Source of the DNA: Streptomyces tibetensis
Lineage (GTDB): Bacteria > Actinomycetota > Actinomycetes > Streptomycetales > Streptomycetaceae
Assembly (NCBI RefSeq): GCF_007655005.1
Contig: NZ_SZVW01000007.1
Span: 1-64,000 of the forward strand
Direction: 5' to 3'
DNA length: 64,000 nucleotides
The notes under the pieces were generated by a model. That model was not told the DNA's origin and ran no database searches. It worked only from the letters and a program-made list of their open reading frames with translations. The position numbers and the translations under genes are program-made. Shown here piece by piece: positions 34,670 through 41,780 of the stretch (within the stretch, counting starts at the first letter, position 1; every line of letters begins with the position of its first letter).

Positions 34670-37255
34670 ATGACGACTCCTGCGACCTCCGGGACCGGCC
34701 CCACCGACAACTCCATGCGTCGTGCCCTGAAACGGGCCAGGGACGGTGTCTCGCTCGATGTCGCCGAGGCGGCGGTGCTGCTCCAGGCCAGGGGCGCGCA
34801 GCTGGAGGACCTGTCGGCCTCCGCCGCCCGGGTGCGGGACGCGGGCCTGGCGGCGGCCGGGCGGCCGGGCGTCATCACGTACTCCAAGAGCGTCTTCATC
34901 CCGCTGACGCGGCTGTGCCGGGACAAGTGCCACTACTGCACGTTCGTCACCGTCCCGGGCAAGCTGCGCCGCGAGGGCCACGGGATGTTCATGTCGCCGG
35001 ACGAGGTGCTGGACATCGCCCGCAAGGGCGCGGCCCTCGGCTGCAAGGAAGCCCTCATCACCCTCGGCGACAAGCCCGAGGACCGCTGGCCGGAGGCGCG
35101 CGAGTGGCTCGACGCGCACGGCTACGACGACACCCTCGCCTATGTGCGTGCCATCTCCATCCGCATCCTGGAGGAGACGGGCCTGCTGCCCCACCTCAAC
35201 CCGGGCGTGATGAGCTGGACCGACTTCCAGCGGCTCAAGCCGGTCGCGCCCAGCATGGGCATGATGCTGGAGACCACCGCGACCCGCCTCTGGTCGGAGC
35301 CGGGCGGCCCCCACCACGGCTCGCCCGACAAGGAGCCCGCCGTCCGCCTGCGCGTCCTGGAGGACGCCGGGCGTTCTTCCGTCCCCTTCACCTCGGGCGT
35401 CCTGATAGGCATCGGCGAGACCTACGAGGAGCGCGCCGAGTCGCTGTTCGCCCTGCGGAAGGTGTCACGGGCCTACCACGGCATCCAGGAACTGATCATC
35501 CAGAACTTCCGCGCCAAGCCGGACACGGCCATGCGCGGCATGCCCGACGCGGAACTCGACGAACTGGTCGCCACGGTGGCCGTCGCCCGGCTCCTCATGG
35601 GCCCGAGCGGCAACATCCAGGCCCCGCCCAACCTCGTCGACGACGAGTACGAGCGGCTGATCGGCGCCGGCATCGACGACTGGGGCGGCGTCTCCCCGCT
35701 CACCATCGACCACGTCAACCCCGAACGCCCCTGGCCGCAGATCGAGCAGCTCGCCGAGAAGTCCCGGGCGGCCGGGTTCGAGCTGCGCGAACGCCTGTGC
35801 GTGTACCCGGAGTTCGTGCGGCGCGGCGAGCCCTGGCTGGACCCGCGGCTGCGCCCGCACGTGGCCGCCCTGGCCGACCCGGAGACCGGCCTGGCGCGTT
35901 CCGAGGCGTTGCCGCAGGGCCTGCCGTGGCAGGAGCCGGAGGAGGTCTTCACGGCGTCAGGTCGCACCGACCTGCACAGCTCCATCGACACCGAGGGGCG
36001 CACTTCCGACCGCCGGGACGACTTCGACGAGGTGTACGGCGACTGGGGCGCCCTGCGCGAGGCCGCCGCCCCGGGCATGGCGCCCGAGCGCATCGACACC
36101 GACGTACGCGAGGCCCTGCGCACGGCGGCCGACGACCCCACCAAGCTCACCGACGACGAGGCGCTGGCCCTGCTGCACGCGGACGGCCCGGCGCTGGACG
36201 CCCTCGCCCGGGTCGCGGACGACGTACGGAAGTCGGCCGTCGGCGACGACGTCACCTACATCGTCACGCGGAACATCAACTTCACCAACGTCTGTTACAC
36301 GGGCTGCCGCTTCTGCGCCTTCGCCCAGCGCCGCACGGACGCCGACGCCTACACCCTCTCCCTGGACCAGGTCGCCGACCGGGCCCAGCAGGCCTGGGAC
36401 GTGGGCGCGGTGGAGGTCTGCATGCAGGGCGGCATCCACCCGGACCTGCCCGGTACGGCGTACTTCGACATCGCGCGGGCCGTGAAGGAACGCGTCCCGG
36501 GCATGCACGTGCACGCCTTCTCGCCGATGGAGGTCGTCAACGGCGCGACCCGCACGGGCATGTCGATCCGCGAGTGGCTGGCCGCGGCCAAGGAGGCGGG
36601 CCTGGACACCATCCCGGGCACGGCCGCCGAGATCCTCGACGACGAGGTCCGCTGGATCCTCACCAAGGGCAAGCTGCCCGCGGCCGACTGGATCGACGTC
36701 GTCACGACGGCCCACGAGCTGGGCATCCGCTCGTCCTCGACGATGATGTACGGCCATGTCGACCAGCCCCGGCACTGGCTCGGGCACCTGCGCACGCTGG
36801 CCGGCATCCAGCAGCGCACGGGCGGCTTCACCGAGTTCGTGACGCTGCCGTTCGTGCACACCAACGCCCCGGTCTACCTGGCGGGGATCGCCCGCCCGGG
36901 CCCGACCATGCGGGACAACCGCGCGGTCACGGCCATGGCCCGGCTGCTGCTGCACCCCTACATCCCCAACATCCAGACCAGCTGGGTGAAGCTGGGCACG
37001 GAAGGGGCGGCCGAGATGCTCCGTTCGGGCGCGAACGACCTCGGCGGGACGCTCATGGAGGAGACCATCTCCCGCATGGCGGGCTCGTCGTACGGGTCGT
37101 ACAAGTCGGTGAAGGACCTCATCGCGGTGGCGGAGGCGGCCGGGCGTCCCGCCAAGGCCCGCACCACCCTCTACGGGGACGTCCCCGAGGAGCGGCAGGG
37201 GGCGGCGGAGGCGTCGGACGGGCATCTGCCGGAGCTGCTGCCGGTGCTCGACTGA
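34670..37255 (+). CDS. fbiC: Bifunctional FO synthase
   Basis: The 861-residue fused radical SAM enzyme makes FO (7,8-didemethyl-8-hydroxy-5-deazariboflavin), the chromophore of F420. Both halves keep the CxxxCxxC iron-sulfur motif: CRDKCHYC near residues 83-90 (CofG half) and CYTGCRFC near 542-549 (CofH half). Length and fusion match actinobacterial FbiC. The substrates are tyrosine and a ribityl-uracil. It supports the three LLM enzymes and the Ddn-like reductase seen nearby. The ATG has no strong ribosome site (GAAGG), as is common for this gene. The gene's last codons and stop have been copied into a tandem array downstream. Confidence 0.95.
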   Translation: MTTPATSGTGPTDNSMRRALKRARDGVSLDVAEAAVLLQARGAQLEDLSASAARVRDAGLAAAGRPGVITYSKSVFIPLTRLCRDKCHYCTFVTVPGKLRREGHGMFMSPDEVLDIARKGAALGCKEALITLGDKPEDRWPEAREWLDAHGYDDTLAYVRAISIRILEETGLLPHLNPGVMSWTDFQRLKPVAPSMGMMLETTATRLWSEPGGPHHGSPDKEPAVRLRVLEDAGRSSVPFTSGVLIGIGETYEERAESLFALRKVSRAYHGIQELIIQNFRAKPDTAMRGMPDAELDELVATVAVARLLMGPSGNIQAPPNLVDDEYERLIGAGIDDWGGVSPLTIDHVNPERPWPQIEQLAEKSRAAGFELRERLCVYPEFVRRGEPWLDPRLRPHVAALADPETGLARSEALPQGLPWQEPEEVFTASGRTDLHSSIDTEGRTSDRRDDFDEVYGDWGALREAAAPGMAPERIDTDVREALRTAADDPTKLTDDEALALLHADGPALDALARVADDVRKSAVGDDVTYIVTRNINFTNVCYTGCRFCAFAQRRTDADAYTLSLDQVADRAQQAWDVGAVEVCMQGGIHPDLPGTAYFDIARAVKERVPGMHVHAFSPMEVVNGATRTGMSIREWLAAAKEAGLDTIPGTAAEILDDEVRWILTKGKLPAADWIDVVTTAHELGIRSSSTMMYGHVDQPRHWLGHLRTLAGIQQRTGGFTEFVTLPFVHTNAPVYLAGIARPGPTMRDNRAVTAMARLLLHPYIPNIQTSWVKLGTEGAAEMLRSGANDLGGTLMEETISRMAGSSYGSYKSVKDLIAVAEAAGRPAKARTTLYGDVPEERQGAAEASDGHLPELLPVLD

Positions 37256-37430
37256 CGCCGGGGCCCCACCGCGCCCCGGCACCCACTGAGCGCCGGCCTC
37301 GACTGAACCGGACCTCGACTGAGCCCGGCCTCGACTGAGCGCCGGCCTCGATTGAGCCCGGACTCGATTGAGTCCGGCCTCGATTGAGTCCGGCCTCGAC
37401 TGGGCCCGGCCTCGACTGATGCCGGGTTCA
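37246..37430. repeat. Tandem repeat (15-18 bp x 9) derived from the fbiC 3' end
   Basis: Units with the core CCGGCCTCGACTGAGC recur from the fbiC stop (CTCGACTGA) up to the stop codon of the convergent membrane gene. The core CTCGAYTG appears nine times, and eight copies lie in a continuous block from about 37297 to 37418. The array occupies most of the 172-bp gap between the convergent genes. No hairpin terminator is evident. Confidence 0.8.
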
Positions 37431-38852
37431 GTGGGTCGGTGACTGGTCCCCGGCGTCCGCCGGCCGGTGCGCCGCCAGGGCGCGGCCGGCCGTGGCGCCG
37501 GGGCTCGCCGGTCGCGGGGGAGGGGTGCCCCGGCCGAGCCACAGCAGGAGCAGGCCGAGGGAGCAGGCGATCGCGGGCCAGTAGACGTAGCGGTAGTCCG
37601 TCGCGGGCATGATCGGCAGATAGCCGAGGACGTAGGCCGCCGAGCTGATGCCCAGCGCCCGGACGGGCATCGCGAACACGCCCTTGCCGGGGCGCAGGGC
37701 GAGCACCAGCGCGACGGCGAGCCAGAACCAGCCGCGGAACAGCCACGGCAGGTCCTGGGCCGTGCCTTTGACGTACGTGCCGAGCATGTCCCGCAGGCGG
37801 GGGTGCGCCACCTCGACGCCCAGGTCGTTGCGGGAAACCCCGGCCTTGTACGGGTAGTCGGTCTCGAACAGCAGGGTCGTGAAGAGCAGCAGGCGGTACT
37901 GGAGGTACTGCGGCACGTGCCCGCTCATCTCCCGCAGCCACAGGGACGTGATCTCGCCCGAGTCCCCGCGCAGCCCGTCGGCCGGGCGCCGGTAGCAGGC
38001 CCAGTAGGCGTCGGAGAGGGCGCCGACGCGCTCGCACTCGCGGGCGGAGGCCACGAGCCGGTCGCGCAGGGCGGGTGACACGTCCGCCGAGCGGAGCTCG
38101 TCCACGGGCAGCACGTGGACGAGGTCGTCGAGCATGATCTGCGCGCCCTGCTTGGTCTGCAGCGGCGCGGCGAACAGGGAGACGGCGGCGGCGGGCACGA
38201 CGAGCCCGGCCACGAGGGCCGCCGCGCACGTCACCCAGGTACGGCGTCCGGGTGCACCCCACAGCGCGAGGACCAGCATGACGAAGACGGGGATCGCGGC
38301 GAGGAAGGCGTTCTTGCGCACCAGCATGGCGTAGGCGAGGAACAGCACGCCCAGCCAGAGCAGGCCCCAGCGCACGGCGGGGCGGGGGTCGCGGTCCCGC
38401 AGCAGCAGGCCGGTGAAGGCGACCGCGCAGGCGGCGAGCAGCGCGAACGCCGCGTGCACGTCCTTCCACACCACCCCGACGAACGTCAGCACGAACGGCA
38501 GCAGCCCGAGGCCGAGCACCGCCAGCGAACCGCCCCGGCTCGCGGTCAGCCGCCACACGCACCGGGCCAGCGCCCACAGCGCCGCCCAGAAGACGAGGCA
38601 CTGCAGGACCAGCAGGGACGCGATCGAGCCGGTCACCGCGATGAGTGCCCGCCACACCAGGCTCAGCACGGGCGGATGCCAGTCGGTCAGGGGCTTCCTC
38701 CCCTCGGCCTGGCGGAGCTGGTCGAGGCTGTCGGGACTCAGGTAGCCGGGGGTGAAGACGAGGATCGTGGCCAGGCAGCAGACCGCGGCGACGGCGGCCA
38801 GCCCCCAGGACCAGTGCCGCTGCACCCGCCGCGTCCATCCTGTTTGTCCCAT
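37428..38852 (-). CDS. Polytopic membrane protein, GT-C glycosyltransferase-like
   Basis: The 474-residue protein has about ten membrane segments. After the first comes a periplasmic-side loop with DSLDQLRQAEGRKPLTDWHPP, where the Asp and the DWHPP motif resemble the acceptor/donor loop of lipid-phosphate-sugar-dependent GT-C transferases. A large soluble loop (VHVLPVDELRSADVS) sits in the middle and the C-terminus is Pro/Ala rich. It probably modifies a wall polymer or glycolipid. It is followed on the same strand region by GtrA and GT2 genes, supporting a surface-glycan role. Confidence 0.6.
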   Translation of the reverse strand: MGQTGWTRRVQRHWSWGLAAVAAVCCLATILVFTPGYLSPDSLDQLRQAEGRKPLTDWHPPVLSLVWRALIAVTGSIASLLVLQCLVFWAALWALARCVWRLTASRGGSLAVLGLGLLPFVLTFVGVVWKDVHAAFALLAACAVAFTGLLLRDRDPRPAVRWGLLWLGVLFLAYAMLVRKNAFLAAIPVFVMLVLALWGAPGRRTWVTCAAALVAGLVVPAAAVSLFAAPLQTKQGAQIMLDDLVHVLPVDELRSADVSPALRDRLVASARECERVGALSDAYWACYRRPADGLRGDSGEITSLWLREMSGHVPQYLQYRLLLFTTLLFETDYPYKAGVSRNDLGVEVAHPRLRDMLGTYVKGTAQDLPWLFRGWFWLAVALVLALRPGKGVFAMPVRALGISSAAYVLGYLPIMPATDYRYVYWPAIACSLGLLLLWLGRGTPPPRPASPGATAGRALAAHRPADAGDQSPTH

Positions 38853-38888
38853 ATGCCGGATGCTAACGGGTCGGTGGGTGCAGGCCGG

Positions 38889-39359
38889 TCAGGGTGCGAC
38901 GAAGACGTAGCGCCGGTACGCGTAGAAGCGGAACAGGGTCGCGAGGACCCAGCCGAGGATGCGGGCGGTGTTGTCGCTGAGTGCCGAGTCGAGTCCGAGC
39001 AGCTGCCGGGACGCGAAGACCGTGCCCGCCGTGATGGCGAGCCCGACCCCGTTCGCGACGAGGAACAGCACGAGCTCCTGGGTCACCTTCGCGCGGTGCC
39101 GGCCGCGGTAGGTCCAGTAGCGGTTCCCGACCCAGCTGAAGAGCGCGGCGACGGCCGTCGCGACGACGGATGCCTGCACGGGGGCGGTTCGCATCACCCC
39201 GCCCTCCGCGCCGCCGGGCAGGCCGAAGACGAGCAGGTTGTAGCCGCCGTTGTCGACGACGAAGGCCAGGAATCCGACGGCGCCGAACTTGGCGGCCTCG
39301 CGCCAGATGCCCTTGATGGCGTCACGCGCACGCAGCGTCACAGAGTCGAGGACCGGCAC
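38889..39359 (-). CDS. GtrA-family flippase-like membrane protein
   Basis: The 156-residue protein has four hydrophobic helices and GtrA signatures: KFGAVGFLAFVVDNGGYNLLVF, FSWVGNRYWTYRG and WVLATLFRFYAYRRYVF. GtrA proteins are thought to flip or help transfer polyprenyl-phosphate sugars. The GTG start lies 145 bp from the divergent GT2 gene, which would make the polyprenyl-phosphate sugar. The two are likely functional partners. Confidence 0.85.
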   Translation of the reverse strand: MPVLDSVTLRARDAIKGIWREAAKFGAVGFLAFVVDNGGYNLLVFGLPGGAEGGVMRTAPVQASVVATAVAALFSWVGNRYWTYRGRHRAKVTQELVLFLVANGVGLAITAGTVFASRQLLGLDSALSDNTARILGWVLATLFRFYAYRRYVFVAP

Positions 39360-39425
39360 ACGGCGAGCGTAACGACCCGGCGTGCCCCATCCGGTCAGGC
39401 GCGCTCATATCGCACTATGTCCGAC

Positions 39426-39488
39426 TGTATGAGGTGCTGATGTATGAGGTGCTGACTGTGTGAGGTGCTGACTGTGGGAGGCACCGGT
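39426..39488. repeat. Short tandem repeat (15-16 bp x 4) upstream of the GT2 start
   Basis: The units TGTATGAGGTGCTGA, TGTATGAGGTGCTGAC, TGTGTGAGGTGCTGAC and a decayed TGTGGGAGGCACCGG run from 39426 to about 39487. Each copy holds a GAGG core, so several decoy ribosome-site-like sequences precede the real one at 39494. Confidence 0.8.
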
Positions 39489-39504
39489 CGAGTGAGGAGT
39501 GGTC

Positions 39505-40497
39505 GTGGAACCGACGATCGCGTGTGTCGTGCCGTGCCACAACGAGGAGGCAGCCGTCGGCAAGGTGGTCCGCGACCTGCGCGCGGCCCTGCCCGAGGCA
39601 GTCGTCTACGTGTACGACAACGCCTCCACCGACCGGACCGTGGAGTTCGCCCGGGCCGCCGGCGCGATCGTCCGGGAGGAGACCCGCAAGGGCAAGGGCA
39701 ACGTCATCCGCCGCGCCTTCGCCGACGTCGACGCCGACGCGCTGCTCATCATCGACGGCGACGACACCTACGACGCCTCCCGCGCCCGCGACCTGGTCGA
39801 CCTGCTCTTCGAAGGGCCGTACGACCAGGTCGTGGGAGCCCGCCGGGTGACGGCCGACGAGGCCTACCGGGCCGGGCACGCGGTCGGCAACAAGCTGCTC
39901 ACCGGGGCCGTGCGCTCCCTGTTCGGCAACGACGTGACCGACATGCTCAGCGGCTACCGGGTCTTCTCGCGGCGCTTCGTGAAGTCCTTCCCGGCGCTGG
40001 CCCGGGAGTTCGAGACCGAGACCGAGATGACGATCCACGCGCTGCACCTGCGGCTGCCCACCGCGGAGGTCCTCACCGACTACCGGGTCCGGCCCGCCGG
40101 CGGCGAGAGCAAGCTGCGCACCTACCGGGACGGCTGGCGCATCCTGCGGGTCATCCTCGACCTGGCCCGGCGCGAGCGCCCCTCGCTGGTCCACACCGTG
40201 CTCGCGGGCGTCCTCGCCCTCGTCTCGGTCATCCTCGGCATCCCCGTCATCGCCGACTTCGTCGAGACGGGCACCGTGCCCCGGGTCCCGACGGCGATCC
40301 TCGCCGCCGCGATCATGACCATCGCGGCGCTCGTGCTGCTCGTGGGCTACATCCTCGAATCGCTGATGCACATGCGTCAGGAACAGACCCGGCTGGTGCA
40401 CCTCTCCTACCCGGCCCCGGTGCGCACCCCGCGGTTCGCCGCCCGCGGCGCAGGCACGGGCCCGGTACCGGTCCGCAAGACCGCCGGGGGCGGCTGA
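39505..40497 (+). CDS. Family 2 glycosyltransferase (polyprenyl-phosphate sugar synthase type)
   Basis: The 330-residue protein has a GT-A domain with ACVVPCHNEEAAVGKVV, YDNASTDRT, GKGNVIRRAF, IIDGDDTYDAS (DxD-like metal site), and DMLSGYRVFSRRFVKSFP. Two membrane helices follow near the C-terminus (TVLAGVLALVSVILGIPVI; AAIMTIAALVLLVGYIL). This matches DPM1/GtrB-like enzymes that load a sugar onto a polyprenyl phosphate. GTG at 39505 is chosen because GAGGAG lies five bases upstream; GTG 39499 overlaps that site. It is divergent from GtrA. Confidence 0.85.
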   Translation: MEPTIACVVPCHNEEAAVGKVVRDLRAALPEAVVYVYDNASTDRTVEFARAAGAIVREETRKGKGNVIRRAFADVDADALLIIDGDDTYDASRARDLVDLLFEGPYDQVVGARRVTADEAYRAGHAVGNKLLTGAVRSLFGNDVTDMLSGYRVFSRRFVKSFPALAREFETETEMTIHALHLRLPTAEVLTDYRVRPAGGESKLRTYRDGWRILRVILDLARRERPSLVHTVLAGVLALVSVILGIPVIADFVETGTVPRVPTAILAAAIMTIAALVLLVGYILESLMHMRQEQTRLVHLSYPAPVRTPRFAARGAGTGPVPVRKTAGGG

Positions 40498-40580
40498 GGG
40501 AGGGAGCCGAGGGGCCGCGGGCGCGCAGTACGATGATCGGAGCCCCGCTTCGACGCGGGGTCCCGTGACTGAGGAGATGC

Positions 40581-41141
40581 GTGCCGGTGCCTGCCCGACT
40601 TCCTTCGTGGGCCTGGGTGACCGGGCTGACCGTGGGAGCGATAGCCGCGGTGACGGTCCTGGGCGTGCAGGCGGACCAGGGCACGCACCCCACCGCCGCC
40701 TCGGCCAAGCCGAGAGCCACGGCCTCGGCGCAGCCCACCCCGACGGCGTCGGTCCCCGCGCGGGTGCCCGACGGCTCCGGCACCGGCCGGCGCATCGTCT
40801 ACTCCCTCGGCGAGAAGCGGGTCTGGCTGGTCGACGCGAGCGAGGCGACCCGCCGGACGTTCACCGTCTGGCCGGGCTCGGTCAGCCCCGACCCGGGCAG
40901 CTACACGGTGTCCTCGCGCAACCCGGGCACGACCGGCTCGGACGGCGTCCAGATCGAGCACATCCTGTACTTCGCCGCGAAGTCCGGCGTCTCGGTCGCC
41001 TTCTCCAACGCGGTCGACGGGGCCTCACCGCCGCCCCCCGCCTCCGGCACCTCGACGGGCGGAGTCAGGATGCGGAAGGCGGACGGCGCGGCCCTGTGGA
41101 CGTTCGGCACGGTCGGCACGACCGTGACCGTGGTCAGGTAG
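40581..41141 (+). CDS. Catalytically dead L,D-transpeptidase (YkuD)-like exported protein
   Basis: The 186-residue protein has an N-terminal membrane anchor (AWVTGLTVGAIAAVTVLGV), a Thr/Pro/Ala linker, and from residue 70 a YkuD-like fold: RRIVYSLGEKRVWLVDA, SVSPDPGSYTVSSRNP and GVQIEHILYFA. Where active enzymes have S-H-G-C-V-R, this protein has S158-T-G-G-V-R-M, so both the catalytic His and Cys are replaced. The upstream FH motif is AFSNA. The end (DGAALWTFGTVGTTVTVV) matches the family closing strand. It should not cross-link peptidoglycan but could bind it. GTG follows GAGGAG. Confidence 0.75.
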   Translation: MPVPARLPSWAWVTGLTVGAIAAVTVLGVQADQGTHPTAASAKPRATASAQPTPTASVPARVPDGSGTGRRIVYSLGEKRVWLVDASEATRRTFTVWPGSVSPDPGSYTVSSRNPGTTGSDGVQIEHILYFAAKSGVSVAFSNAVDGASPPPPASGTSTGGVRMRKADGAALWTFGTVGTTVTVVR

Positions 41142-41168
41142 CGACCCGGTCGCGCGCAGGAGCCGCGC

Positions 41169-41681
41169 TCAGGAGGCGGACTCGTCCGCCCGCCGGCCGG
41201 ACAGCTGGTTGACGATCAGCACGACTCCGCTGAACAGGAAGATCCGGGTCGCGGCGTCCAGCCCGTTCCAGCTCTTCGACTGCCACATCGAGAACCACTC
41301 GCCGCCGATGGCTATGAACCCGGCCCCGAACAGCAGCATCACCATCAGCAGCCCGTAGGTGGACCACTGCCGGGCGCGCTGCTCATCGCGTCTGGCCCAC
41401 AGCCAGCTCCCGAATATGAGGACCAGCGCGGCGAGGGTCTCCCAGACGATGATTCCGACGTAGGCGGCGTCCTGGAGACCCTGGCTCGTGACGGCCCGCC
41501 ACATCAGGTCCTCGTCCTTGAACGTGGTGTCCATGGCGAGCACATGCCGGACGAACTGCTGGTTGGTCCCGAAGTCGGTGATGTTCCCGAAGGCGACGAG
41601 CGCCATGTACAGGGCGATGGTCGCGGTGAGCAGCATGGCGGCAAGGGACAGCCCGCCGCGTGGAGTTGTGGAGGTGGCCAT
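41169..41681 (-). CDS. DUF2165 family membrane protein
   Basis: The 170-residue protein has four membrane helices and the DUF2165 features LVAFGNITDFGTNQQFVRHVLAMDTTF, ESW-like IIVWETLAALVLIFGSWLWA and FIAIGGEWFSMWQSKSWNG. The function of the family is unknown. ATG at 41681 is preferred because GGGGAG is about ten bases upstream; the ATG three codons earlier is too close. It is divergent from the ATPase-TPR gene, with about 100 bp between starts. Confidence 0.8.
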   Translation of the reverse strand: MATSTTPRGGLSLAAMLLTATIALYMALVAFGNITDFGTNQQFVRHVLAMDTTFKDEDLMWRAVTSQGLQDAAYVGIIVWETLAALVLIFGSWLWARRDEQRARQWSTYGLLMVMLLFGAGFIAIGGEWFSMWQSKSWNGLDAATRIFLFSGVVLIVNQLSGRRADESAS

Positions 41682-41780
41682 GCCGATCATTCTCCCCGCG
41701 CACGGGCATCCGATGTACCCGGCGGCGGTTGAGCGAGAATGACGACCGGGCCGACCGCGTGCAACGAGGGGAACGTACGG

